The notes below the pieces were generated by a model. It made no database searches and was not told the DNA's origin. It was given only the letters and a program-made list of their open reading frames with translations. Position numbers and translations under genes: made by a program. DNA of 64,000 nucleotides, taken from Planctomycetota bacterium (lineage in GTDB: Bacteria > Planctomycetota > B15-G4). This document shows, piece after piece, positions 9,594 through 17,941 of the stretch (positions are counted from its first letter, which is position 1; the number at the start of each line of letters is the position of its first letter). The DNA lies in assembly GCA_029259715.1 (NCBI GenBank), contig JAJDEP010000007.1, positions 62,001 through 126,000 of the forward strand, in the 5' to 3' direction.

Positions 9594-10156
9594 CGGATGG
9601 CCTCCAGCAGACCGTCCCACTGATCGCAGCCGCGCAGCACGTGCTCCACGAGGTCGCGCACTGCGCCCCGTCCGCCGTTCGAGGGCGTCACCAGGTGCAC
9701 GCGACTCCGCACGTCGGCCGCGGCGTCGGCGGGCGCTGCCGCGAAGCCGGCCCGCTCGAGGATGCGCAAGTCGGGGATGTCGTCACCCATGACGGCCACA
9801 GCCCGGGCCTCGACGCCGAAGTGCTCGAGGATCTCGTCGAAGGCGCGGTCCTTGTCGCCGGCCCGCTCCCAGATGCGTTCGATGCGCAGCTCCCGGGCGC
9901 GACGCTGCACCGCCGCTCCGCCGCGGCCGGTGAGGAAGGTGACCCCGCGGCCCGAGTCGCGCCAGACCGCCATGCCGGCGCCGTCCCGGGTGTGGAAGGC
10001 CTTCAGCTCTTCGTCGCCGGCGCCGAGCACCACGGTGCCGTCGGTCAGCACGCCGTCGACGTCGAGCACGAGCAGGCGCAAGTCGGCGAGGTCGGCGGCG
10101 GGCCGCAACGGCGGCCGAGCGTTGTCCGAGGAATGGGGGTCCGGGATGGTGGGCAT
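9590..10156 (-). CDS. kdsC: 3-deoxy-D-manno-octulosonate 8-phosphate phosphatase (KdsC)
   Basis: HAD-superfamily phosphatase that removes the phosphate from Kdo-8-phosphate to give Kdo, the sugar linking lipid A to the LPS core. The nucleophile motif DVDGVLTDG has its two aspartates at residues 32 and 34. LTGRGG gives motif II, and MGDDIPDL is the acidic metal-binding motif. At 188 residues it is the normal short form without a large cap domain. It sits 13 bases after kdsD and overlaps the LPS-transport gene by TTGA, forming one Kdo and LPS-transport operon. Confidence 0.93.
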   Translation of the reverse strand: MPTIPDPHSSDNARPPLRPAADLADLRLLVLDVDGVLTDGTVVLGAGDEELKAFHTRDGAGMAVWRDSGRGVTFLTGRGGAAVQRRARELRIERIWERAGDKDRAFDEILEHFGVEARAVAVMGDDIPDLRILERAGFAAAPADAAADVRSRVHLVTPSNGGRGAVRDLVEHVLRGCDQWDGLLEAIR

Positions 10157-10169
10157 GTCGCCTCGGCAC

Positions 10170-11219
10170 TCAGGAGAGCGCGCGGATCTCCAGCAGATCC
10201 TGGATGTCGAGCAGGCCGACGGGCCGGCCCTCGTCGTCCACCACGGCGAGCTGGTCGATCTTGCGTTCGCGCAGCAGGTGCATGGCCTCGCCCACGAGTT
10301 GCTCGGGTCCCACGGTGACCGGGTCGACGGTCATGACGTCATCGATGCGCTGGTCCATGTAGTCGTCCGTCGAGCCGGGGCGACGCGTCAGCAGGCCCCG
10401 GCGCAGGTCGCCGTCGGTGAAGAACCCGGCGAAGTGTCCGTCGGGCCGGGCCACCAGCACCGAGCCCGGCCGACCGTCGGTGGAATTCATGGCGTCGACG
10501 GCTTCGGACAGCGATGCGCCGGCGGGCACGAGGGGCAGCTGCCGACCGGTGCGCATGACCTCCTTCACCTTCATCAGCGAACGGCCGAGCTCGCCGGCGG
10601 GGTGGAAGCGGGCGAACTGTTCCTTGTCGAAGGCGTGCTCGCTCAGGATCGCCATGGCGAGGGCGTCGCCCAGGGCGAGCATGACGGTGGTGCTGGTTGT
10701 AGGGGCCAAACCCAGCGGGCAGGCCTCGGTGACCTTGCCGTAGTCGAGGGCCACCTCGGCATGACGGGCCAGCGGCGAGTCGGCGTCGGAGGTGAGGGCC
10801 ACCGTGGCGGCGCCGATGTCCTTCACCGGGCCCACCAGGCGCAGCACCTCCTCGGTGGTGCCGCTGTTGCTGAAGGCGAGCACGATGTCGTCGGCGGTGA
10901 CCCGACCGAGGTCACCGTGCAGGGCCTCGGTGGGGTGCAGGAACAGCGAGGGCGTGCCGGTGCTCGCCATGGTGGCGCTCACCTTCTGGGCGATGATCCC
11001 CGCCTTGCCGACACCCGTGGTGATGACCCGGCCCTTGCAGGCGGCGAGCAGGCGCACCGCCGCCACGAAGTCGTCGTCGAGGACCTCGACCAGGCGGCCG
11101 AGAGCCTCGGCCTCCGTCCCGAGCAACTCCCGGGCGCCCTGCAGGATTTCTGCGTCGTCAGCCACCCTGTTGCGAGCCACGCGTTCGCGGCCGGCGCCTC
11201 CCGGGAGAATGGTCCGCAA
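10170..11219 (-). CDS. kdsD: D-arabinose-5-phosphate isomerase (KdsD/KpsF family)
   Basis: Converts ribulose-5-phosphate to arabinose-5-phosphate, the first committed step to Kdo. The SIS sugar-isomerase domain covers about residues 45-180 (GVGKAGIIAQK, SNSGTTEE, LAPTTSTT). A tandem CBS pair follows (about 215-349), the classic KdsD architecture. Translation is shown from TTG at 11219; internal GTG codons about 14 and 19 codons further on are possible, and no start has a convincing ribosome binding site. A -10-like TACTCT lies at 11245-11240, about 20 bases upstream. It heads the envelope operon that continues to the TatA-like gene. Confidence 0.92.
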   Translation of the reverse strand: MRTILPGGAGRERVARNRVADDAEILQGARELLGTEAEALGRLVEVLDDDFVAAVRLLAACKGRVITTGVGKAGIIAQKVSATMASTGTPSLFLHPTEALHGDLGRVTADDIVLAFSNSGTTEEVLRLVGPVKDIGAATVALTSDADSPLARHAEVALDYGKVTEACPLGLAPTTSTTVMLALGDALAMAILSEHAFDKEQFARFHPAGELGRSLMKVKEVMRTGRQLPLVPAGASLSEAVDAMNSTDGRPGSVLVARPDGHFAGFFTDGDLRRGLLTRRPGSTDDYMDQRIDDVMTVDPVTVGPEQLVGEAMHLLRERKIDQLAVVDDEGRPVGLLDIQDLLEIRALS

Positions 11220-11238
11220 TATGGCGCGTCCAGGGGGC

Positions 11239-11245
11239 TAGAGTA
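11239..11245. promoter_or_regulatory. Overlapping divergent -10-like elements (kdsD / site-2 protease)
   Basis: The near-palindrome GCTAGAGTAGC holds a plus-strand TAGAGT (11239-11244) and a minus-strand TACTCT (11245-11240). They would serve the site-2 protease gene and kdsD respectively. No -35 box is evident on either side. The call rests on position between divergent genes and similarity to other GCTAGNNT sites in the window. Confidence 0.38.
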
Positions 11246-11301
11246 GCGATTCGGGCTGCTCCCGCGCATCCCTCGCGCCCCGTTCGCCGCCCGATTCCAT
11301 C

Positions 11302-12027
11302 ATGTCCATCGATCCCGCGCCGATCCTCGTGCTGTTGCTGGCCGTCGCCTGGCACGAGGCGGCCCACGCCTGGGTGGCCGATCGCTGCGGCGACCCCACG
11401 GCCCGGGAGCTCGGCCGGGTCACGCTCAACCCGCTCAAGCACCTCGACCCCTTCCTCTCCTTTATCCTCCCGGTGCTGATGTACGTGACCGTGGGGTTCA
11501 TCTTCGGGGGCGGGAAGCCGGTGCCGGTGAACGTGGGGGCCCTGAACAGCCCGCGCCGCGACTTCATGTTCGTGGCCCTGGCCGGGCCGGGCAGCAACCT
11601 GGTCCTGGCGGCCCTCTTCGCCGTGGCCTTCGTCGTGTGCGTCTGGGCCGGGGTGATCCTGCCCGACGTGATCCCCGACGACTTCGTGCAGGCCGGGTAT
11701 CGGGAGGTGCCGAAGACCCTCGAGGGAGCCATGGACGGCACCTTCACCATGCGCCTGCTCTATTGGGGCGTGTTCCTGAATTTGCTCCTGGCCGCCTTCA
11801 ACCTGATCCCGATCCCGCCCCTGGACGGCTCGCGGGTGGTGGGCTGGTTGCTGCCGGCCCCCGTGGCGCTGGCCTGGTACCGCCTCGATCGCATCGGGAT
11901 CTTCCTGATCCTGCTGTTCTTCTACGTGTTCGGGGGCTTCGAATACGTGTGGCTGATCCTCGATCCCCTACACTCTTGGACCAGCGATTTCGTGGCGGAG
12001 GCCGTGCACTGGGTGTCGCCCTCCTGA
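11302..12027 (+). CDS. Site-2 protease family protein (M50-like membrane metalloprotease)
   Basis: A 241-residue polytopic membrane protein of the M50 family, which cleaves substrates within the membrane. The zinc motif HEAAH is at residues 18-22, in the first helix. The second conserved element, NLIPIPPLDGSRV, supplies the third zinc ligand aspartate. Five or six hydrophobic segments are visible and there is no PDZ domain, so it belongs to the small-core group rather than the RseP type. The substrate is unknown. ScpA follows 7 bases downstream. Expression may come from the TAGAGT element at 11239. Confidence 0.88.
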   Translation: MSIDPAPILVLLLAVAWHEAAHAWVADRCGDPTARELGRVTLNPLKHLDPFLSFILPVLMYVTVGFIFGGGKPVPVNVGALNSPRRDFMFVALAGPGSNLVLAALFAVAFVVCVWAGVILPDVIPDDFVQAGYREVPKTLEGAMDGTFTMRLLYWGVFLNLLLAAFNLIPIPPLDGSRVVGWLLPAPVALAWYRLDRIGIFLILLFFYVFGGFEYVWLILDPLHSWTSDFVAEAVHWVSPS

Positions 12028-12034
12028 GACAGCG

Positions 12035-12970
12035 ATGACCGACCCGGCACAAGACCAAGAGACGGCGCCCTCCGAGGCGGGATCTCCCGAGGCGGGGCCC
12101 TCCGACCCCATGCTTGAGCCCGGCGCGGGCGACACGGTCTTCGTGCTCGAGAATTTCCGCGGCCCCATGGACCTGCTGCTGCACCTCGTGCGCGAGCAGG
12201 AGGTGGCCATCGAGGACGTCGACCTGGCGCGCCTGTGCGACCAGTACGTCGGCATCATCGCGGACATGGACGAGCTCGACATCGACGTCGCCGGCGAGTT
12301 CATGGTCATGGCGGCGACGCTGATGCTGATCAAGTCGCGGGCGATCCTGCCGCGCGAGGAGGTCGACCTGGCCGAAGAGATCGACCCGGCCGACGAGCTC
12401 ATCTCCCAGCTGCTCGAGTATCGACGCTTCAAGACCCTCTCCATGGCGCTGGGACGCATGGCCGTCGAGCGCAGCCAACGCTACGAGCGCGGGGTCAACG
12501 ACATCCCGCCCCAGCCCGAGCGCGAGCTGGAGGAGATCGGCCTGTGGGACCTGGTCGGCACCTACGCGCGGCTGGTCGAGGAGCTCGACCTCGAGCGGCG
12601 CTTCGACGCCCTCTCGATCCAACGCCCGCTGCGCGAGTTCATGCGCGACGTGCTGGGCGAATTGGGCCGCGGCCCCAACTCCTTCGTCGACCTGGTGGAA
12701 GCCGCGGGGGGGCGTCAGGAAGTCTTCCCGGTGTTCCTCTCGGTGCTCGAGCTGGTCAAGTCGATGCAGGTGGAGGTGCTGCAGGAGCACAACAAGGCCG
12801 AAATCATCGTGCGATTGCGAGAAGGTCGCGACGAGTCCCTGCTCGGGAGTCTGCTGTCCTTCGACGATCCGACGCCCTCGGTCGATCCGGAGCCGTTGAG
12901 CGCGACGGAGCGCGAATCCGCGGCGCCGGCCGAAACCCCGACCGCCTCGGGCGACGCCACCGCCGGCTGA
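12035..12970 (+). CDS. scpA: Segregation and condensation protein A
   Basis: Kleisin subunit that bridges the SMC dimer in the bacterial condensin complex. After about 35 residues of acidic, Pro-rich N-terminus comes the family signature VLENFRGPMDLLLHLVREQ and then IMLIKSRAILP-type helices (LMLIKSRAILPREE, about residues 92-105). A winged-helix-like C-terminal segment (about 215-270) follows, with a low-complexity Thr/Ala tail. At 311 residues it is slightly longer than average. No scpB or smc is seen in the window. A -10-like TACACT occurs at 11969 inside the preceding gene, and a stable hairpin follows the stop. Confidence 0.92.
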   Translation: MTDPAQDQETAPSEAGSPEAGPSDPMLEPGAGDTVFVLENFRGPMDLLLHLVREQEVAIEDVDLARLCDQYVGIIADMDELDIDVAGEFMVMAATLMLIKSRAILPREEVDLAEEIDPADELISQLLEYRRFKTLSMALGRMAVERSQRYERGVNDIPPQPERELEEIGLWDLVGTYARLVEELDLERRFDALSIQRPLREFMRDVLGELGRGPNSFVDLVEAAGGRQEVFPVFLSVLELVKSMQVEVLQEHNKAEIIVRLREGRDESLLGSLLSFDDPTPSVDPEPLSATERESAAPAETPTASGDATAG

Positions 12971-12978
12971 TGCCCTTG

Positions 12979-12997
12979 GCCGCCTGCGCGGCGGCCG
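12979..12997. terminator. Hairpin downstream of scpA
   Basis: A perfect 7-bp stem (GGCCGCC / GGCGGCC) with a TGCGC loop begins 8 bases after the scpA stop. There is no T-run, so it may be a weak or Rho-assisted terminator, or may only stabilise the 3' end. The remaining 130 bases to the thioredoxin gene contain no gene. Confidence 0.35.
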
Positions 12998-13128
12998 GTA
13001 TCGTGTGACTCCTCGGCCCCGCCCGGCATCCATGTCCTGGTCCTCTCGGACCGATCCAGGGCGCACGAACGATCCGCTGGGCCCTCTCCCGTCCGACGCA
13101 ACGAATCGCAGCTGGAAGGAACACCGAC

Positions 13129-13470
13129 ATGTCAGCCAACGTCGTCCACTTCACCGACGCCAACTTCGAGCAGGAAGTGATCAACTCGGACATCCCGGTC
13201 GTGGTGGACCTGTGGGCCGACTGGTGCGCGCCCTGCCGTGCGCTCGCGCCGACGATCGAAGCCTTGGGCGACGAGCTCGCCGGCACGATCAAGATCGGCA
13301 AGATGGACATCACGGCGAACCCGGGCACGCCGAGTCAGTACGGCGTCACGGCGATCCCGACGATCCTGCTCTTCCAGAACGGCAAGGAAGCCGGGCGTCT
13401 CGTCGGCGGCGGCAAGACCGCCGAGGAGTTCAAGCAGGAGTTCAACAAGGCGTTCGGCGTCTCGGTCTGA
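13129..13470 (+). CDS. trxA: Thioredoxin
   Basis: Small cytoplasmic disulfide reductase (113 residues, no signal peptide). The active site reads WCAPC (C33 and C36) rather than the common WCGPC, followed by the usual RALAP helix. The cis-proline loop TAIPTILLF and the closing GGKTAEEF helix are present, so the fold is complete. GGAAGGA stands 9 bases before the ATG. The gene appears to be monocistronic or to lead into fmt after 70 bases. CAPC is a tolerated variant that may shift the redox potential; that effect is inferred. Confidence 0.93.
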   Translation: MSANVVHFTDANFEQEVINSDIPVVVDLWADWCAPCRALAPTIEALGDELAGTIKIGKMDITANPGTPSQYGVTAIPTILLFQNGKEAGRLVGGGKTAEEFKQEFNKAFGVSV

Positions 13471-13540
13471 CGCCGGCTCGGCGGCCCTCCCCGTCGCGAG
13501 GCCCGCGTGATCGCGGCGCGCGCGGGAACGGTCTGCGCCC

Positions 13541-14482
13541 ATGAAGATCACCGTGCTCGCCTCGGGCGAATTCGCCGTGCCCACCGTCGACGCCCTCGTC
13601 CATGGCGGGCACGAGGTGGTTATCGCGACCCAGCCGGCCCGACCGGCGGGCCGCGGCCGCAAGGCGCGCCCCACGGCCGTGGCCGCCCACGCCGCGACCC
13701 TCGGCGTGCCGTGTGAGGAGATCGAGGACGTCAACGCCCTCGCCGGCCTGGAGTGGATCACCGCCACCACGCCGGACGTGCTGGCCGTCGTCGCGTTCGG
13801 ACAGAAGCTGGGCAGCGCCGTGCGCGCCATCGCGCCCTGGGGCTGCGTGAACATCCACCCGTCGTTGTTGCCCCGGTGGCGGGGCGCGGCCCCCGTCCCG
13901 GCCGCCCTGCTGGCGGGTGACGAGCGCACCGGCGTGTGCGTCATCGACGTCGTCGAGCGCATGGACGCGGGCGATGTCCTGGCGCGCAAGGAGACGGCCG
14001 TGGCCGGCAAGACGGCCGCCGAGTTGCTGGACGAGCTGGCCCTCGACGGCGCCGAGCTCTTGCTCGAAGTGCTCGACCGCATGGCCCAGGGCGACCTGAC
14101 GCGCCGACCCCAGGATGAGTCGGCCGTCACCCGCAGCCGCAAGCTGAGCCGCGATGACGGGCGCGTGCGTTGGGAGCACGACGCCCGGGACGTCGATCGG
14201 CGCGTGCGGGCCACCACCCCGCGTCCGGGCGCCTTCACGCTGCTGCCCGACGGCACGCGCCTGGCCATCCTGCGCGGCGGGCCTGATGTGCTGCCCGCCC
14301 TCGACCCGCCCTTGCCCCTCCCGGGCGAGATCATCCCCGACGAGGAAGAGGGCTTGCTCGTCGCCTGCGGCCGCGAGGCCTATCGCCTGCACGAAGTGCG
14401 CCCCGAGGGCAGCAAGGCCATGGCGGTCGACGCGTATCTGCGTGGACACCCGCTGCCCGACGGCGCACGCTTCGGGCCATGA
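13541..14482 (+). CDS. fmt: Methionyl-tRNA formyltransferase
   Basis: Transfers a formyl group from 10-formyl-tetrahydrofolate to the initiator Met-tRNA. The N-terminal Rossmann-like catalytic domain carries the folate and active-site signature NIHPSLLPRWRGAAP (about residues 105-119) and DAGDVL. The C-terminal OB-like tRNA-binding domain begins near residue 210 (LSRDDGRVRW). The 313-residue length is normal. The stop overlaps the rsmB ATG as ATGA, and fmt-rsmB is a common conserved pair. No peptide deformylase gene lies in this window. Confidence 0.95.
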   Translation: MKITVLASGEFAVPTVDALVHGGHEVVIATQPARPAGRGRKARPTAVAAHAATLGVPCEEIEDVNALAGLEWITATTPDVLAVVAFGQKLGSAVRAIAPWGCVNIHPSLLPRWRGAAPVPAALLAGDERTGVCVIDVVERMDAGDVLARKETAVAGKTAAELLDELALDGAELLLEVLDRMAQGDLTRRPQDESAVTRSRKLSRDDGRVRWEHDARDVDRRVRATTPRPGAFTLLPDGTRLAILRGGPDVLPALDPPLPLPGEIIPDEEEGLLVACGREAYRLHEVRPEGSKAMAVDAYLRGHPLPDGARFGP

Positions 14483-15756
14483 GAGGCCGCGCTGTCCATG
14501 TCCTCGTTGAGGTCGAGAAGGGGAAATTCGCCGGCGACGTCTTCGGCGCCGAGGAGCACCGCTTCGTGCGCGAGCTGGTGCTCGGCGTCCTCCGACGTCG
14601 GCTGACCCTCGACGCGGTCCACGCGGCCTTCGGCCGGCGCGCGCTGGACGACCTCGATCCGCCCGTGCGGGCTGCCGTGCGCGCGGGCCTGTACCAGATG
14701 CTGTTCATGGACGGCGTCCCCGACCACGCGGCCATCGCCGAGACGGTGGGCGCAGCGCCCGAGCGGGGCCGCGGCTACGTCAACGCGGTGCTGCGATCGG
14801 TGCAGCGCGAGAGCAACACCGTCGACGAGGGCCGTGACCGGGGCGGCGCGAGCCCCACCAAGCGCCTGGCCCGGCCCGGCCGCACGGTGACCTTCTTCTC
14901 CCGGGCCGTGTTCCCCGACCCGGAGGAGAGTCGCCCCGCCTGGCTCTCGGTGGTGTACAGCCATCCCCTCTGGTTGGTCGAGCGCTGGCTCGCCCGGGAC
15001 GACGAGGCGGTGGTGATCGCGCGCATGGAGGCCGACAACGCGCCGGCGTCGACCACCCTGCGACCGCGCGCGGGGCGGGTCGACGCGGCCGGGCTGCTCA
15101 AGCGCCTGCGCCACGAAGACCTGCCGGCCGCGCGCATCGAGCGCGAGGGCGCCGACGCCGTGGCCGTGGCGCCGGGCACCCGCAAGCTGCTGACGAGTCG
15201 CGCGTTCAAGCGGGGACTGTTCAGCGTGCAGGCCCTCGAGCAGATGGACGCGGTCGAGGTCCTCGACGCCCAGCCGGGCGAGACGGTGTGGGATGCCTGC
15301 GCGGCGCCCGGAGGCAAGACGACCCAGTTGGCCGAGCGGCTCGAGGGGCACGGCCGGGTCGTGGCCACCGACGCGAGCGCCGGTCGCCTCGAACGCGTGC
15401 ACGAAAACCTGCAACGACTCGGCCTGACGAACGTCGACGTCGAGGTGTTCGACATCCTGGGCGACACGGCGCCACCCGGCGTGCCCGAAGGCGGTTTCGA
15501 CGCCATCCTGCTCGATGCGCCGTGCAGCAACACGGCCGTCCTCGGTCGTCGGCCCGAGGCCCGTTGGCGGCTCGACACGGACGCCGTCACGAACCTGGCC
15601 GAGCGACAGCGACGGCTCATCGACGCGGTCCGTCAGCACCTGGCGCCGGGCGGCCGACTGATCTACAGCACCTGCAGCCTCGAGCCCGAGGAGAACGAGG
15701 GCCACGGACTGGAGCCGACCCGCTCGCCCTTCGTCTGGATCGGGAAGCGCTCGTGA
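14479..15756 (+). CDS. rsmB: 16S rRNA (cytosine-967-C5)-methyltransferase RsmB
   Basis: SAM-dependent m5C methyltransferase of the RsmB/Sun (NOL1/NOP2) family that modifies small-subunit rRNA. A NusB-like N-terminal domain covers about residues 1-130. The SAM-binding motif DACAAPGGKT begins near 272. The two catalytic cysteines are in DAPCS (C349) and YSTCSLEPEEN (C399). The protein stops only about 22 residues after C399, lacking the usual final DGFF-type beta strand, so the C-terminus is shortened or replaced. It overlaps fmt (ATGA) and the next gene (GTGA). Confidence 0.92.
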   Translation: MRGRAVHVLVEVEKGKFAGDVFGAEEHRFVRELVLGVLRRRLTLDAVHAAFGRRALDDLDPPVRAAVRAGLYQMLFMDGVPDHAAIAETVGAAPERGRGYVNAVLRSVQRESNTVDEGRDRGGASPTKRLARPGRTVTFFSRAVFPDPEESRPAWLSVVYSHPLWLVERWLARDDEAVVIARMEADNAPASTTLRPRAGRVDAAGLLKRLRHEDLPAARIEREGADAVAVAPGTRKLLTSRAFKRGLFSVQALEQMDAVEVLDAQPGETVWDACAAPGGKTTQLAERLEGHGRVVATDASAGRLERVHENLQRLGLTNVDVEVFDILGDTAPPGVPEGGFDAILLDAPCSNTAVLGRRPEARWRLDTDAVTNLAERQRRLIDAVRQHLAPGGRLIYSTCSLEPEENEGHGLEPTRSPFVWIGKRS

Positions 15757-16601
15757 CCCTGCGCCTGGCGTACAACACCAACGGCTTCCCGCATCACGAG
15801 GTGGAGACCACGGCGGCGATCCTGGCGGAGCTCGGCTACGCGGGCATCGCCATCACGCCCGACGTGTTCCACCTGAATCCATTCGGCGGGGACGCCGGCG
15901 CCGGCGTGCGGGGAGCCATCGAGCTGCGCCCGCGCCTGGCGGATCTCGGCCTGGCCGTGGCCGTGGAGACCGGGGCGCGCTTCGTCCTCGACCCGCGGCG
16001 CAAGCACTGGCCGACGTTGCTGGACGAACCGGCCGACGCGGCGCGACGCCTCGACATGCTGAAGCGCTGCCTCGACATCGCCGTCGAGCTGGGCGCCGAG
16101 ACGTTCTCGTTCTGGTCGGGCCGTGCGCCGCCGGGGCAGGACCGGGCGCAGACCCTCGACCGACTCTGCGCGGGAGCGCGCGCGCTCACCGACCATGCGG
16201 CCGGCGGGGGGGTGGCGGTGTGCTTCGAGCCGGAGCCGGGCATGGCGATCCCGTCCATCGCGGATGCCGGCGAGTTCTTCCTGGCGATGGAGGCGGTGGG
16301 GACCGCCCCGGCCCTGATGCTGGACGTCGGGCACGTGCCGGTGACCGAGTCGATCGGGCCGGGCGATGTGATCCGGGCCTTCGGGACGCAGCTCGGCGGT
16401 GTGCAGCTCGACGACTGTCTCGACGGGCGCCATGAACACCTGCTACCGGGCGACGGCGAGATCGACTTCGCCGACGTCGTCGCGGCGCTGGCGGAGGTCG
16501 GCTTCGAGGGGCTCGCGTCCCTCGAGCTCCCGCGTCACGGTCACGATCCGGTTTCGACGGCGCGCCGCGCCCACGAATTTTTCACCGCGCTCGGGGACTG
16601 A
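15753..16601 (+). CDS. Xylose-isomerase-like TIM-barrel protein (sugar phosphate isomerase/epimerase family)
   Basis: A 282-residue single-domain protein of the AP-endonuclease-2/xylose-isomerase-like superfamily. Likely metal-binding carboxylates and histidines are in CFEPEPG, LMLDVGHVPVTE, DDCLDGRHEHLLPGDGEIDF and SLELPRHGHDP, the usual strand ends of this barrel. Members isomerise, epimerise or hydrolyse small polyols, and the substrate cannot be told from sequence. The GTG start overlaps the rsmB stop as GTGA, so it belongs to the fmt-rsmB operon. It converges on the LeuA-like gene with only 5 bases between the stops. Confidence 0.8.
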   Translation: MTLRLAYNTNGFPHHEVETTAAILAELGYAGIAITPDVFHLNPFGGDAGAGVRGAIELRPRLADLGLAVAVETGARFVLDPRRKHWPTLLDEPADAARRLDMLKRCLDIAVELGAETFSFWSGRAPPGQDRAQTLDRLCAGARALTDHAAGGGVAVCFEPEPGMAIPSIADAGEFFLAMEAVGTAPALMLDVGHVPVTESIGPGDVIRAFGTQLGGVQLDDCLDGRHEHLLPGDGEIDFADVVAALAEVGFEGLASLELPRHGHDPVSTARRAHEFFTALGD

Positions 16602-16606
16602 GCCCG

Positions 16607-17875
16607 TCAGACCTCGGCGGCAGCGGATCCCTTCGGGGCCTGACCTCCGGTCGAGCTGCCCTTGGCGAGGGCGTGCAGCTCGTCGTCCTCGAGCAGCTTG
16701 CGCGCGTCCTTGGCCGCCTGGAAGAGCCGGTCCACGAGGGCATCGCTGGCGTCGTAGCCGTGGGACTCGAGCCACCAGACGACATTCGACTTGCCGCACA
16801 TGGGGCCGACGCGGATGACCTGCTTGAGGCCGAATTCCCCGGCGGGCACCCCTGAGTAGACCCGGTCGGCGAGCCAGTCGTCGCCCTTCTGCTTGGCCTT
16901 GATGACCGCGGCCGCGTGGACGCCCGTGCCGGTCTCGAAGGCGTCGCGCCCGAAGATGGGATAGCTGGCGGGCACGGGCACGTTGACGGCGCGGCTGGTG
17001 AGTTCGACGTACTCGCCGAGGCGCGTCAGGTCGTTATCGATCCAGCCGGCGAGCTTGAGGTTGGCGAGCAACAGGTCCATGGGGGCGTTGCCGGCCCGCT
17101 CACCGATGCCTAGAGCGGTGCCGTGGACACGATGCGCGCCCGACTGCAGCGCGGCGATGGCGTTGGGCACGCCGAGGCCGCGGTCCATGTGGCCGTGCCA
17201 GTCGATCTTGACGTCGGTGCGGCCGCTCTTGTCGATCAACGAGCGGGCCCAGCGCATCAGGCTCACGACGCCCTGGGGCACCGAATGGCCCACGGTGTCG
17301 CAGAAACACAGACGTCCGGCGCCGTGATCGAGGGCCGCGCCGTAGAGCGCATCGAGCGTGCGGGGGTGGGCGCGGGTGGTGTCCTCGGTCACGAACATGA
17401 CCGGCAGGCCTTCCTTGTTCGCGAACTCGAGGGCCGAGACCGAGTGCTTGAGCATGGTCTTGAGATCCCAGTCCTCGGTGTAGGCCCGGATCGGGCTGCT
17501 GCCGATGAACATGCACACCTCGATGGGCACGCCGGTCTTCTGGGTGATCTCGGCGACGGGACGGATGTCGACCGCCATGGTGCGCGCCGCGCAGTTGGGT
17601 TTGAGCGCGAGCTTCGCGTCCCGGATCTCCTCGACGAGGCGCGTGACCGTCTCGACCACGTGCGGGCCGGCGCCGGGCAGTCCGACGTTGGCGTGCCCGA
17701 TGCCGAGGTCGCTCATCAGGTGCAGCAGCTCGATCTTCTGCTCGATGGGCGGGTTGGTGACCGAGGGGCACTGCAGTCCGTCGCGCAGCGTCTCGTCGTC
17801 GAACTCGATGGGGTGCTTCGGAGCCGGCGTGTCCTCCACCAGGTTCCAGTCGTAGATGAGCTCGTCGCGGTCCAA
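16607..17875 (-). CDS. LeuA-like acyltransferase (HMGL-like / 2-isopropylmalate synthase family)
   Basis: A 422-residue enzyme of the DRE-TIM metallolyase family, which condenses acetyl-CoA with a 2-oxo acid. The metal-binding start DDETLRDGLQ (about residues 26-35), the HxH site WHGHMDRG and the GERAGNAP loop are all visible. After the barrel there is a helical subdomain but not the full LeuA allosteric regulatory domain, so feedback control is probably absent. Isopropylmalate, citramalate or homocitrate synthase are all possible. The TTG start is chosen for the GAGGAGG ribosome binding site just upstream. A -10-like TAGAAT precedes it. Confidence 0.78.
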   Translation of the reverse strand: MDRDELIYDWNLVEDTPAPKHPIEFDDETLRDGLQCPSVTNPPIEQKIELLHLMSDLGIGHANVGLPGAGPHVVETVTRLVEEIRDAKLALKPNCAARTMAVDIRPVAEITQKTGVPIEVCMFIGSSPIRAYTEDWDLKTMLKHSVSALEFANKEGLPVMFVTEDTTRAHPRTLDALYGAALDHGAGRLCFCDTVGHSVPQGVVSLMRWARSLIDKSGRTDVKIDWHGHMDRGLGVPNAIAALQSGAHRVHGTALGIGERAGNAPMDLLLANLKLAGWIDNDLTRLGEYVELTSRAVNVPVPASYPIFGRDAFETGTGVHAAAVIKAKQKGDDWLADRVYSGVPAGEFGLKQVIRVGPMCGKSNVVWWLESHGYDASDALVDRLFQAAKDARKLLEDDELHALAKGSSTGGQAPKGSAAAEV

Positions 17876-17908
17876 GTCGGCCTCCTCGAAACGGTGATGC
17901 GAAGGGCC

Positions 17909-17914
17909 ATTCTA
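17909..17914 (-). promoter_or_regulatory. -10-like element of the LeuA-like gene
   Basis: Minus-strand TAGAAT within CGCTAGAATGG, about 34 bases before the TTG start. The flanks are extremely GC-rich and no -35 box is visible. It matches the GCTAGNNT pattern found at other gene heads. Confidence 0.4.
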
Positions 17915-17941
17915 GCGTTTGCGGCGCCGCGGCGCCGCGCG

